Of a stretch of DNA of 64,000 nt, positions 1-13,800 are shown one piece after another (positions within the stretch are counted from its first letter, which is position 1; each line of letters opens with the position of its first letter). The position numbers and the translations under genes are program-made. Source of the DNA: Phalacrocorax aristotelis (Eukaryota; Chordata; Aves; Suliformes; Phalacrocoracidae). The notes beneath the pieces were generated by a model that did not search any database, was not told the origin of the DNA, and was given only the letters and a program-made list of their open reading frames with translations. The stretch is from positions 59,123,733-59,187,732 of the forward strand of contig NC_134276.1 of assembly GCF_949628215.1 (NCBI RefSeq). Reading direction: 5' to 3'.

Positions 1-3000
1 ACATCAGCACCGGTGTTCTTCCCTGCTCAGAGTAAATTTATAGGGGCAGTTATGAGATCTAGGCTCATATTAACACTGCAATGGCGTAGCAGAGCTGCAC
101 AGAATTCCCATCCCACTGTCTCCTGATAGCAGAGGGATTTGCCTCAGCACCATAGCTGCTTGAAGGAGTGATCAGAGGGAACTGCAGGAGGCCACAAATC
201 TACATTTATTGTCTGATGAGGCTTAAGTGAGAAATACACGGATGAGCCTCTGAATCTGCTACCAAGAATTATCTGTACTGTCTCTGTATCTTCTGAATAC
301 AGCAAGAAATACAGAGACGACCCTACTAGGCACTTTGTATACAGACTTACTTGGGCTAAATGCAAATTTCTGCTACAGTCAGTGTGCAGAACTCACCTAG
401 ACAGTCTGTTCTTCCTGGGTCAGGTTCTAGTTTCTTGTCTTAATATGGCAATTGTCTTACACACCTATGCTCAGTTCTGATCATTCTGCGTCTTGTACCT
501 AGACTATATCCTGCCTCTAACTGCACCTTCCTCCCAAACTCCCTTGGTGCAAATCATGACCTTCCCCACCCTTCTCTTGAGAAGCTCTCCAGTGCCAATG
601 CACTACCCACCTGGATCACATATGAAGAGGTGCTGTAGTTATGTGCACTGAGGCCTCAGGCAAAATATACTGATATCAGTGGAAAGATTCTCATCAACTT
701 TACTGGGCTTTTGATTTCTGCTGTTTGTAGGTAGTACATAGGCTCCTCAGCCCATGGCACATCTGCCTTTCTCACTTGTGTGGAGGATGACACTATAACT
801 TATTTCCATAAGCAATTTTCTCAAAGAATGTAATGCAGTTCTATGCTTGCCTTTATTTGTATTTATGAAAATAAAATAAAAAATTCTAACCCGTTCCTTA
901 TTACAGCTCAAGGTTTTACTCTGTGTTTTTATGTCATTCTTCCAGCAGAAACACAAGACTGGGTATTTATGGTCTGGCTGTTAAACAAAGAAAGAAGCAC
1001 TTTCAAACTATGTGTATCTGTGATTTTTATATACATAAAGTGTTTGTATTTAATGATGTGGGTGTTTAACCAACTTCTGTAGAGGTTATTTCAAAAGTAT
1101 TTTAAAATTAAATGCCAGGCTTCCAAGAAGTCTATGTGAGGACGTGAGTGCAGCATCATTAGGGGTTTTTAACTGCTGAAAGACCACCTCTCCCAGTGAC
1201 CACCTCCTTCTTCAGCACTGGCAATGTTTCATATTAACTTAATCTGAGCTGGAAATCACACCTCTCCCCTACAGTGATCCCAAGCTGAAGTTTCTTCTTC
1301 TTTCCATAGGGCAGACACAGTGGAGGACAGCAGGGCAGAGCAGCTCTGGGGAGAGGGATCAGGGTGCAGCAGTCCTTGCACACAGGTCCTTGGCTCCAGC
1401 CTGAAGATCTGATTAGAAGAGCCTCGGGAATTTCCATCCAGTGACTCTCCTAACTCCTCCCATCCCAAAGCTTTGGCACCCAGCAGCCCAAACTCTCCCA
1501 CATCAGCCCTTCCCAAACTATTTCAGCATGCAACACCAGGGTAATCCAAATCTCTCCTCCTAGCAGTCCTGCCTCCCAAAGCTCTCCCACCCAAGTCACA
1601 GCTCACTGCAAATCCCTTCTGCTTTGAAGACCTCCTCAAGACCAGTTGCCTGAGGGGCCATCCAGACCCTGCTCACAATCTTCTCAACCCTTGCAGCAGC
1701 AGCAGCACCCATAGCCCCACAGGCTATGGAGGTTCCTTGTTGCCCTCCCAAGGACTGTAACAGCCCTGTACCCAAAGCTCTTTCTTAAGCATGTCTGAGT
1801 TTGACTCAAAAGTTTGTGGAGTAGCTCAAAAACCTTCTGCTGTATACGCTTGAGAAGATGTCAGTGTGAAAAGTGCGGTGTTCAGGAGAGGTCTAAAACT
1901 GAGTGTCATTCAGGAATGAGATGGTATTCCAGCAAAATCCCTCAAAAGGACTGTATCTACCTGGCACGGCCTCACCAAATGCCACTTCAGAGAGCTGGGA
2001 CCCCCTACCAAATGTGGTGATTGTGACTTTCTTTTTAAAGACAGGGACTGGACTGAGTGGTTGTACAACAGATGAACAGCTTGGGAAGTCACCCAGGAGG
2101 CAAGATTCTGAAATCAGTGCATCCTTAGTCTGTCAGGACCCAGCATAGATTCAGCCCAAATCCCCTGCTCACTTACAAACAATCTTTTGCTGGAGTGTCT
2201 ATACATCCCGGTTTTTAACATGGTGCTCTTTTCTCTGGGGACGAGTCTGCTGTGCCCACGGGAGCCAATTTTGCTTTGTCTGACTGATGCACTGCTCCGT
2301 TACAAAAACTTCCCCAAACCTGTTTGTGGCTTTGCTTCTTAGGGCAGAGTTTCATGCCTGGGGTTTAAGACCTGCAGCTAAATTGGATTAAGCACAACAT
2401 GACCCTGTACCCAGTGATTTTATCAACTTTTAGTGTAAGAATGTTGGGTGCTACAGCAGAGTCAGGTTTATTCTTGTTCTTTACTATTCTTCAATATCAA
2501 ATATCTTTTTATAATAGCACATAGGATTTTGGCAGTTTTAACAAGTTTTTAAAAGTTTTAAGGAGAGAGAACTTCCACCAGCGCTGCCAGGGACCCTCTC
2601 TTGCTTAAATCCATCCAGATGTTTTTCTTTTCCTAAACATACAGCAGCCCTTACGGTCTTCAAAAGCGGTACTGAGCTATGCATGAAGTATTTTCATAGG
2701 CTAACCTGAAGCTTGTGATAAATACGAGTGGAAAAATCATTAAGGCAAGGATGCAAGAGGGCTTTCTGGGAGCTCCCCTGCATCACCGCCATCACCGCTT
2801 TTTCCCGCCTCTGTAGTGTATTTTTCTGCCACCTGGTGGTGGGAAATGACCCGCCGCTCCCAGGGGAGGGTGGCGGATTTGCTGGGGACCTCGGGCTGGC
2901 AGGGAATCTTTGCCTGACCAAGGAGCCTGGAGTTGGCGAAAATAAAGGGTTAAATAAAGGTAAGAGAGCGTCGTATATTTAATCCCTATTGGTATTACCT

Positions 3001-6000
3001 GGAATCTATAGTCACAGACTGGTGCTTTGCTGCAAAAGGCCCGATCAGGGCAAAGCAAATAAATCCCTCCTGTTCTGCAAGATGCCTCAAGGCAGGTTGG
3101 AGATGGCTCGGGGCTTCTCTGATTCCTCCTGGTTCTGCCAGGCTCTCTGAGCTGGAAATACGTGGCACAGAGCAGCACTTTGGGTCTGCCTCCCACAGCC
3201 AGGGTGGCAGCAAGTTAGGAGAGGGGGCAAGTGTATCAGCACAGAGTCACTGGGTGCTGGGGCAGGCATCTGCTCTGAAGCTGATGTAGTAGAGAAATGA
3301 TGACTCACACTTGCAATAAATGCATGAAATAAAGAGCCAAAACCAAACAAACAAAAACCAAACAAACAAAAAACCCCAATCCCCAGCATGGGTTTCCGTA
3401 GCTCAATCAGGCATGTGATGGTGATTGCAGCCTGATCCCAGACAGACAGTTTCTCTCACAGAAAAGAGGGAAGGCAGGAGATGGTCTGCAACAACATCAT
3501 CTTACCCTGCTGTGGCAGAGAATAGCATGACTGTCAGCCTCATATTCCTGCTCCCTGCAGAGCAACAGAAGTCCAGGGTGCAAATGTAGAGGACCAGGAG
3601 GACCTCTCTCCCCTCAATGCTCATTTCCATTTCTCAAGTACAGCCCCCCCTTCCCCATGCCCCCACAGCTTCAGCACTCAGCCAGGCCTTGCCAGCATGG
3701 AACATCAACGGCTCTAACTTTAGCATACTCATGCAGCAGTGTTGCCCCTCTTCCCGCCCATGTTTGGGATCAGATTTCAGTAAAAATGCATTCAATATCA
3801 TTAATTCAGTTAGGTGGTTATTCTGTATCTGTGTCTGATCTCAGGCACTCTGTTGAAGTAAAGTACCAGCCTGAAGAAGTTGCACCAATTGAATTAACCT
3901 TTAATTGAAACGTTTTTTGTAAGGTAAGACCCTTAGGAAATAGGACTCCCACCTAAGTAGAAGACATTTCCAATTTTTCCTATCAAGGAAGTATGGCATG
4001 GCTGCAGGAGCACTGTTTTTAATTTTTTTTTTTTATCAGGTTTGAATAAAGTATTTTTCCTAGCTGTAAGGACTGGATATTCAATTTGGAGTAAAAAAGC
4101 CTTATATGGACTATGATGGAAAGAAGCTCTTACAGCGAAATACACAGCAGTCAGCTGAATCTCACAGGAGGAGGACAAACAATTTCACATGAGCAGACAG
4201 CTGAGATTTCATCTTAATCTCATGACAGTTTTACTTGCCACTAACAGCAGAAGTGCGTTGAACGAGGGGCTGCAACAGCAGCTAGAGAGCAAGGGCTGTG
4301 AAAGTGCCTCAATTTCATGCCTAGCTCTTGCATAATTTTAATTCATTTTTTTATTTAGCTATGCAGCTTCCACAGCTTTAACTTTTATTTCCCCCTCACC
4401 TCCAAAATACAGCAATAGTGTTACCAAGACAGAGCCACTTTCACAGCAGATAATCTCCTTATGAGTGTTTCAGAAGGTCTTACGGCCATTTTGGCACTGC
4501 AGGGAAAGGCAGATTTTTCCTTCCAGTACATCTGCTGGCAAAGGCAAACCTATCAGATTAGCTTCTACAACGATTAGGATTCCTTTAGGATGCAGACAGT
4601 AACAGTTGCAACGCTGCTTAAGATCATCAAATCAGTGTTTGGTATGTCAGTACAAAGGAAAGAGGTACATGTATGAGCTGTCCCATTGCCAAAAAGGCGT
4701 TGGGTTCTGCATCCCATTGAAAATGACCCTTTACAAAAGCATAGGTAGCTTGGCTAAGTCCAGCCGCTACCTAAGAAAGCGGTTATGAAGGCTACACAGG
4801 GAACAACTGTGCCTGCTGCAGCACTGGCTTCACCTGTGAGGGTGCACTGCCTACACCACACCTTTTGTCCAAGCTCACTCAGGCCCTGCTGCAAGAGACC
4901 TTCTCCCAGCCCTCCATTAAGCCCTCTACCCTTATGAAACACATACCCCAGCCAAAAAAAGGCAACAAACCGATTCCCACACCCTGCCCATTTTCCCCTT
5001 GACTGCCCCCCTTCACCGTCCCATAGAGTCACCGCACCAGGATGCTGCTGAGAGCTTCCAAGTGCTGGGGTAGGTGCCAGCAGCAGGTGGCTGCTGATCT
5101 TCATGTAACCCCCTAAAATGTATTTGCGATTTGAACCTATTCAAGTAAGCATATAGCTACTTTCTGAAAAACACAGGTGCTCCCTTTTCCCCATATGCAG
5201 TTAATGTGGCTGTTAAACTCCCCAGGACATGGACTCTGACTTGTTAGCTACCTGGGGGCATTAGGTATTTATGCAGAGCTTTGACTCAGATTAGGAATGC
5301 GCATGGGAAGGTGATAAAAATTTAACAATAATGGAGAGTCGTTGAATTTACCTTCCAACTGTGCTAAACTCCACAAAATCCTGTCCTGCAGTGGTATCTC
5401 TAGGAAGAATAGCAGTGATCAAAATAAGCTGGAAATGGGGCATTCTTGATTGTCCTGAACCAGCTCCTGGTGGAGTAGGATGATCCCGGAGTTGTTATTT
5501 CCCCTTTGATAATTTAGTCTCTCTCACTCTCTATTTTATTATCGCTATTCTAATCTCTGCAAGACTGTCAGTGATATTATGCTAAAGCAGTGTGTCAAGG
5601 TATGAATGAAAAAATTAACAGTAATTTGTAGAGTAACAGTATATATATATAGGTAGCTTGCAATTGCTTCCAGGAATTTAATTCCAGGAATTAAAAAACC
5701 CAACAACTTTGTATAGATATTTGCCTAAAACTGTAGAGAAGTCTTTGAAAGGATTGTGCTGCTTGTAGGCCCCTATTCAAGAAGGGCAAATGGCAGAGAC
5801 TGGATTAATGTAATTCACAGAATCAGACTTTGAACAGTTCTAAGTGCCCTGGTCAAGTGTCACTAGGTTGAGCTAACATGCAGTAGGAAAAACATGGAAG
5901 CTGTACAGTATATTTGTAATATTAATAAGCATACAAACATATACATTCCTGTATCTACCTGGCCAGACATGAGTGCAAATTCGATTGCTAGAACAGATTT

Positions 6001-6989
6001 CATAATTGACCATTCCTGCATTTTTTTAAAAATGTTTGTTAGTTTTAAGTAAGAACTGAAGTTAGAATGATCAACTGTCAATTTGATTGATTTCAGGGTC
6101 TCTTCTCTGTAACAGAAAAAGATATGCAAAAGACCCTCTCAGCAGTCTGGTAGTCTAGATAGCAGCATCCAAAACTAAACACTGTCAGATTTAGACATTA
6201 ACCTTACCTCTTTAATCCACGAAAGTAAGGGACTGAAAACACTTGATTCCAGCCCAAAGACCAATTCCCTGCACATGGCCTCTAGACACAGTCACAGCAA
6301 CACTGACAAGAACACACCCAACATCTTGACTCCATGGATGCCCTGAGACACCAATAGGGGTTCATGCCTGTGGGGTACAGGATTAACTGAGATGCAGGGA
6401 AGAGCACCTTGAACTTGCCTTATCAAACTCAATTTTTATCTGTTTTCATGGGTGAGGGACTGTATTCTATGTGCACATGCATACACAGAGGTCTAAAGGC
6501 CAGCAACTGGACTGGGAACCAGGGGTCACAGGGGCCCATGTATCTGCAATGCCAGCAACATGCATGTTGATTGAATATGTATGTCTGCCTGACCACCTGC
6601 ACATACAAGCTGCACTTGCTGTAAAATAGGATAAGAGTATTGCAAGCCAGGTATCAAAGCAGCTAAAAGTCTGGCCAGGCTACTGGAAGGGCCAGGGAGT
6701 CCAAACCAGCTGCTGGAGAAAGTATAGGATGTGGATCTAAAAACAGGAATTTCCAAAACCATATGCAGACTGCTGGCACTACAAAACATGGTCCACAGGG
6801 CTACAGAATCCTGTTAAGCAGCAAAATTTAGTCGTCCCTTCTATAAATTTGATGAGCGTTACAGGTATATTAGATAGAGAAGACTTACACCGGTCCATTA
6901 TCTTCAGGTGATGGAGCATGTATGAAGAAGCAGCAGAGAGGTGGTACAAAGTTTTGCTAACCCGTAACGAAGTCATGCTCTTACTTCAC
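1..6989. other. Intergenic, 3' of SLC15A1
   Basis: There is no exon, RNA gene or clear mobile element that I can support. In human the next gene on this side is STK24, but no kinase exon is visible. The stretch is mostly A+T-rich unique DNA with a somewhat GC-rich patch at 2750-2960 that carries a CTCF-type motif, a CAAA-rich simple stretch at 3337-3375, and a short (AT)n near 5641. Confidence 0.6.
2826..2839 (-). promoter_or_regulatory. Candidate CTCF binding motif
   Basis: The minus strand reads CCACCAGGTGGCAG, which fits the published CTCF core (CCASYAGRKGGCRS) at all 14 positions. It sits in a local GC-rich patch between SLC15A1 and the neighbour on the left. Occupancy cannot be told from sequence. 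Confidence 0.45.
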
Positions 6990-7675
6990 TTCCAATATTT
7001 TGTTACAACAAAAGTTTTATTGCTGTTGCTTATGCCAAATGTCATTTGCCATTGTCTGTTTACCTGAGTGGACACTCCATTAATACATTTAAAAACATAA
7101 CAGGAATTAAATGGGTAATTAACAGGCACATAAAACATTATGTTACAGTGCAAGTCCACATTACTGCCAATAGGAGCAAAGACAGTGTTTTAACCTGAAC
7201 AATGCCAGAGCTTTGCTCCTAAGGAAGTACAAAAGAATTTAAGGCACATGTGACCTGCTGCTTTCAAGTAACAGTGAGGGGCTAGAGGGGTGATGCTGAG
7301 AGTTTGGCTTCAATTACTATTTCTTGGCAATACTTGTTTCTTTCATGATATAAAATTGAAATGCAGTATAAAAATACATCTTTTCACAGGGTCTAATAGT
7401 GCCAAGTGCAATTTCAATATTTTAAGTATTTAAGCTTGAGGTACATTAAGAGTGCAAATTCTGCTGGATTATCTTCAGGATACCATGTTCAGTACAAGAG
7501 AGACTAATCTTTTCCTCTTGCTTCCCAAGAGAGCTGCATTTTAAGTTAAATCAGTTTTTCTTCACCTCTCCCATGGGACATATTATCCAGAGGTGTTACT
7601 GGTACCCTGATTCCTCTTACTGCAGGGATAGTTAACAGGATACCGTGATTTACAAACACTCCTTGAATACACCTT
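6990..7675 (-). other. SLC15A1: SLC15A1 3' untranslated region (probable)
   Basis: About 0.68 kb lies between the TGA at 7676 and the region just past the first AATAAA on the minus strand. It contains no other gene. The cleavage point is inferred, not seen. Confidence 0.6.
7016..7021 (-). terminator. Candidate poly(A) signal of SLC15A1
   Basis: This is AATAAA on the minus strand, about 655 nt past the stop codon, followed by a TTGTTGT U/GU-rich stretch within 20 nt. It is the first canonical hexamer I found downstream of the stop. Confidence 0.6.
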
Positions 7676-7864
7676 TCACATCTGAGAGTCAGCTTCAGCT
7701 TGCTTTTCATAGCCTTCTTGATTCTTTTCAATTTGTTTCTTTTCTTCCTCATCAAGTTGGGCTTCAATCTCATTTGGATCAACATAGGTATAAAAATAAG
7801 CCATGATAGCAAAAATTATGCAAACTGCCAACAGCAAGGCAGCAAACAGCACATATTCTGCCCA
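7676..7864 (-). CDS. SLC15A1: SLC15A1 coding exon 23 (helix 12, tail, stop)
   Basis: It covers residues 650-711 and the TGA stop. Helix 12 begins [12 protein letters not shown] and is followed by [20 protein letters not shown], then a charged cytosolic tail ending DSQM (human ends SQKQM). The acceptor is a run of T then acag. Confidence 0.97.
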   Translation of the reverse strand, partial: WAEYVLFAALLLAVCIIFAIMAYFYTYVDPNEIEAQLDEEEKKQIEKNQEGYEKQAEADSQM

Positions 7865-10800
7865 CTGTAAAAAAAAAAATCATCCATCAGTACTTGTTCC
7901 TCAAAAGAATTCCACCTTTTTACTGTTTGCAAGGAATGAAGTTAATTCAGAATGTGAAACTAAGCACATATAACAAGTACCACATGACTTAAAGGACTAA
8001 ATATTAGATGTGTATAATACACAATAAAGCAACTCAGAATTGAGGCCCTTTCAGCAGTTCTGTCTTCAATGAAGAGACAAAAGTTTTATGAATGCTGGAA
8101 AGTTCTACAATATCCTCTTCCTGGAGGCATGGGAATGGAGTGAAAGCCTGAAAAGGCAACTCAGACTCTCCTTTTGGTCAGGTAATCTCATTTTTAACCA
8201 GACTAGCAGTGATCCTGCTTCCAACTTCAGTCAGCAGTAAAGTTTCTACTGACCACAGATCTAGGCAGAGATGAACTTTGGTTCCAAAGTGCTATCTCCA
8301 CCTGAAAAGCCTCAACAGCTGTTTCATGCTCTTTCTGATTACTTTAGCTGAAACCAGGACTGCCAGACCCATTTCAAAGACAGGCTCTCCCCTCTCTTAG
8401 ATATCCCTTTTGAGTCATTAGGGAGTGCCACAAGTAGTCTGAGAAAGTCTTGTCCAAGTGCTCTTCACCAGGAGAGCCACAGCTTTCATGCCTTAAAGAG
8501 TGAGGTTTGAAACCAATGGAGCCAGAAGAGACACGGCAAGGCTGAGGTATGCAGGTGAAGGTTCATTAGCAGTGAACAGAATTTTGGTAGGTTTTAATCC
8601 CATTAGTTTATGATTTCAGCCTGGAAGTTCAAAGCATTTCTACACTATGAGAAGTGATTTTTTTTGTAGAGATGCTAGAAACTGCTGCTTGCAAGAGAAG
8701 GAGCCTGACAGAGCAAGAGTTAGGAATGGCAAACAGCAGATAAGAGGTAGAAACCTTTGCTGAAGTAGCATTTGTTAGAACTTTTAAATTTGTGTATGTA
8801 CATGTATACACACATTGGGGAAGTGATGAGGAGAAAAGACCACAGAAGCATTAGAAGTGGCTCCAGAAGACAAGTTACCACCCTGTTGTCACAGCCTTCA
8901 ACTCTAGTTTTAATAGAGATAGCTTGTAAAGATTAACAACTCCATTACTTGTGTATTCTAATGACATTCGGCCAAGCACTAGTTCTACAACTGACTGGTA
9001 CACTCCCAGCTAACACTAACCTCCTACATTCCAATTATATGCAAATCCACCATAACACCAGTGTTCAGAAGTTGTAGTTGAGGATTATCAGCCATGACTC
9101 CCCCCCTGTATTAGAGCTGCTTTCTCACAGTGTAATATAAAAACCACACCAACAGCTTGTGTGCTTACCTGCTCACTGAGTTTGGATGCTCCGGCCACGA
9201 TAAGGACAATTATGTTGCCGACAGCCACCGTTAGCAGCCATCCTGCCTGCAGCAACGCCTTCATATTGGATGGGGCCTGTAGAAGTAAAAGGCACTTAAG
9301 TTTTAGTCCAACACTGCTATCACTTATTTTCTGATGTTTACTGTATTCTTTACATTATAACAAACACTTACTTTTGGAGGAGGGATAATTTCTTGTTTAG
9401 GTTTTTTTTTTTTTTAATTAAAATTGCTAGAGAGCTAAACAGACCTGGGGAAGGCTTTGAGGAGCAAGAGGTTACTAGTACAGACTATAATACCCTTTAC
9501 TTTGTACACACTGAGTAATTACCAGGCACATTTTACATCTGACTCAGTTGCACATGGTACATGTTAAATCAAGAAATTGAGTGCATCATAGTCTAGCAAG
9601 CCACATCTGACAGTGTCCCCATCACTGCAGTTTATAGACTCAGAATTAAGGCAACAAATGCGCACAGCTAATAACAAAAACTGGAGTTTGAACACAAAGG
9701 AATTAAGAGTGTATCATTAAACTGCTGCTAAAGACTGTATGGAGGAAATTGGTGTGGAGACAGGGTGTCAGTACTTGTCATTTTATATTTGAGGGCTCTC
9801 CAAGTTGGTTTTACAGCAGCAGTACAGTTCTGCTTATTTTCAGTGGAAAGTCACATATGAGAAGGAGATTTGAGGGCCAGTAGTTAAGTCTTTAAATGAT
9901 GTAACTCAGCACTGCTTCATGGAAAATACTGAATGCTGGTGAAGCAAGGCCAACTTGCGCTAGCCTGTAGTCCTGCTAGGGAGCTCTGAAGGACATAATT
10001 GGCAATTCTGTATCGCTGCTTTGTTTGAACATTTAAAAACAATAAGTCACAGAAGATTTTAATTTGTACCAGGATTCTTAACATAATGAGAGCTCTGAAG
10101 AGCGAAACCTACCTGTGAGTATGAAAACTCCAACCCAGTGACAGAGAAGACTACTTCTGCACATGTGAGAATAAAATACTGAGGGATCTGCCAAGCCATA
10201 TGGACTGTGTTGGGTGCGATATCTTCAGAATATATTACAGTAAGATTACTTCTAGAACACTGGAAATTAAAATAGCACGTTAGGAACAGTGATAGTCTGT
10301 GCACTAAAGGCACTCTAAGGAGTTCTATATCATTCTCTACAATCATATATACACAAAGATCTAAGTAAGAAATATTGTGTATGAAGCACTGCATACATAG
10401 TTATGAAGTAGTAGTTATTTTTACAGCAGACTTCATGGAAATCCTTAGTGTCTAATAGGGCTAAAGCTTTAAGGCCATTAGAGATGAACAGGAATTCTTG
10501 CATTGTATCACCATCGTAGCCATCATTATTTTTATAGCTAATGACAGATTTATGTTCTGTTTAATATACAATAATTCTACCGTATGTACTATTACAGGCA
10601 AGAGGGATAATTCTACAAGTGGTGGGTTTTTTTTAAAATTAAAGAAAACATTGACATGAAAAGTAATTCTGTCTTGTCCCTCCAACAGCACTGGGAACTC
10701 ACCTCGTTAAGTACAATTGTATAGGCACTGCCAAATCCAAATGCTTGTGAAGTATTTGAACAAGATTTGGCTTCTGAAGTTAGAAACTGAACCCTAATAA

Positions 10801-13800
10801 TATCTTTTCTGAAAAAAGAAGACCACAGTTCAGACCACAGGTATAGACAATTGGGTGTATTCTATAAAATAAGAGTTCTATGTCCTTTTCCCAAGGACAA
10901 GTATGTCTTTGAGTGATTAGATTTAGGTAAATGAAAATGCTTACTGTCCTCCTGGAAAAAGTCTGTAATTACTAGCAGCAAGAGGCATCACTTTTCCAAA
11001 AGAAGTGTCCCCCATAGTGATGTTGACAGCATCAGGCAAATTGTTTATGAACCTTTAAAATGCAAGTTATGAAATACTAAACAAAACATGCATAAGTCAA
11101 AGAATACAGGTTTTACTTTTAATTATATACCAGCAGCACAACAAGTATCAAGTCTTACCCTTTCATTTTTAATCAGTTAACATTTGTGAACGAACTCTAA
11201 ATCTCTCAAAACGCAGCTAATGCAAAAAGCAAACTAGATCCACATCAGCCCACTGCCTGCTTAGGAGAATGTCAAACGCCAGCCTTTACACTATAGCCAG
11301 TAACAAATACATCTGCAAATGGAAGATGCAGAAGAAAACCAGAAGCGGTAGGATACTCCTTACCCAAAATTAAAAAGGGAATATAGGCATGTAATCTGTG
11401 CTGGTTGTCTACAAAGTCTAGACAATGAAACAAAACATGCACTTCCAGTTTTAGCTAAATTACACCCAAAGTCGATATGCAAGATAGTTCAGATGAATCA
11501 TGCCCCAGAAATTCCCACACCCCCTAAACATCAAGTGAGGTGTCCAGCAAGCAGAGATTTCCTACAGTATAGAAAGCTACGTTAAACAAGAAGAGCCCTC
11601 TCAAAAGGCAGACTGAAATCACACTATTGCCAAAATTTAGGAGCAAAACAAACTCTACCTGATGAGATTATTTCCTTCTTCTGGTTTTGATGTGACATTG
11701 TCGAACAGCTGGTGGAAGAAACCATTATCAAGATACTTTGTTGACATCAGTGAACAGCTTAAGTGCACACTATTACATAGCAGTGAAAATTAACAGAGGC
11801 TTCAGAGCAAGACTCCAGATCTTTCCTTTTAGGATCCTACTAAGACACGTCTACTCGAAAACACTGTATAACCACATATTTAAGTTCTGATGAAAGGGTA
11901 ATTGTCAAGTTAAATACTAAGATCATATTTTACTTTTGTTTTTTAAACAGCCTCCTGCCCTGCTCTCTACAGCTCACCAGTCTCACTGATACAGCAGAGA
12001 GGGGGAGAGACAGAAAACAAGATAAAGGAAAAGCTACCCAGAGTTTGTCCTCTCAGCTTCACACACTCCACGTAAATAGTTGCCAAGACATTAAGGGAAT
12101 TGAGCAGACTTACCAAAGAAGTCTGAAGGCCTCCCACAGTGTATTTAACTGCAAGAGTATGGCGGTTTCCCCCTGTGAGCTTGACATGTGCAGTTTCGTT
12201 TTCAGAGGTTACGATTAATGATTGCAGCTGAGAAGTCTCATGTGTCATGTAGCCTGTCTACAAAGACAAATGAATGGCTATGAATTTCCATGCAACTGCA
12301 TATTTGTCTACACCTTTGAGGGAATGTTATGGACTCAGGGGGTCAGCGGTTTACAGGATTGTTACTCCTGAACTGCCAGAGATCTTGAACATCTCCCAGC
12401 TTTCGTTTTTGTTAGGTTTTCTACAATAAGCACAAATTTCATTTGATCATTATTTTTCATCAATTCCTTTGTTACACAAGCTTCAAAGTAATGTGAGCTT
12501 CCCACAAGCATTATGGAATAGCTGTTATATTTTCCAGCGTATTTCTTGCTCCAGATAGATCAGGCTTACCACACCGAGTAAAATTCTGTTTAGCTACAGA
12601 GACAGCACTAGCATAAGATGCAGCTTTTTCCAAATGGCAACACCTCCTAAGAGATGCAAATGCAAGCTGCATCTTTATGGTTTCAGCATAACAGAAGTGA
12701 CTATTACCAGGACACATTTTAAATATTCTAAATATTTTTCATCAGCATAAAATACTTAAGACATTAATAAACATGTTAATGTAGTACTAAAATAACCCTT
12801 TTGTTTTGTAGGATTATAAAATGTTTTTTATAATCCAAAATATCTGGATTGTAAGATGTCTGTAGTAGGGAGTGGAGCATTTTATGCCCTTCATTTTCAG
12901 GCATGCATCAGTTATATCAGTTCCACATCAGCATACAATTTGGGTGTCTTTCTCTTCTCCTCACAGCTCAGTTTCTATGTGAGGCAAATTTGAAGGAGGG
13001 TAGAATAGGGTTTCCCCTCTTACACAGAAATAGGACTGCAGGCTATCAGACACCACACTTCCTACCATCCATTATTAAAAATGTCCATCAGCTCCACCAC
13101 ATTTTTCTGTCAATAGATCTGTCAGGGTTGTGCTGTAATAGAACCTGAAAAGGCTTTTTGACAGCAAAACCTGAAGCTATATATATGTGATGTAGCCACA
13201 GAAAAAGCTTCTTATTCAAGTAAGCGATCACTCAAAGTAAGAGCGGTGACTTACTAGAGCTGAATGGAATTTTATTGAAGGAAGGGGTGTTCTTGCTGTT
13301 AAGAAGTGGCACCTTTTTAGCAAGAGTGAAATTTTCAATTAGTTCAAAATCACCATTAAGTTTCTTGAAAAAACCTCTTGCCGAAACAAACTAGTACTAC
13401 TTCAAATATTGAAATAGTTACCACACCTTCATCCACTGTTTTAGTAACAATTAATTCCTCAATTAAAAAAATATATTTTTTTCCTGTATTTAAAAAAAAA
13501 ACAGAAAAGAATCGATTTTGAACCACTAGTTAAGAACCACTTCAGCTTACTCCATTAGATTTTTTTAAGCTTGGCATTATTCCCCATCTCCCCTTACTTA
13601 CCGACTGCATAGGCATTACAGTCTCATTCCAAATTGAAGACCCAAATGAAACTGTTGCATTCTTAGTACCTAGGTTTATTATTTTGATTTGGGATTGCCC
13701 AGCTGCAGGGAAAACTGGAAGAGTTTTCTGTAGGACAGAAAAAAGTAAAATCAGTGCCCTATCCTAAGTCATATGGAAAAAGTACTATAATTACTGTGAT

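Noticed and set aside
2694-3389. Several overlapping open frames in the GC-rich patch near 2.7-3.4 kb, considered as a first exon of the left neighbour
   Set aside because: No kinase or other known protein sequence is encoded and no donor fits. In human the neighbour's first exon lies far away.
12254-12257. Use of the downstream AG (before GCTAC) as the acceptor of SLC15A1 exon 17
   Set aside because: It breaks phase with exon 16. The upstream tag gives an exact frame and the human-like MSQTNAFM-length segment.
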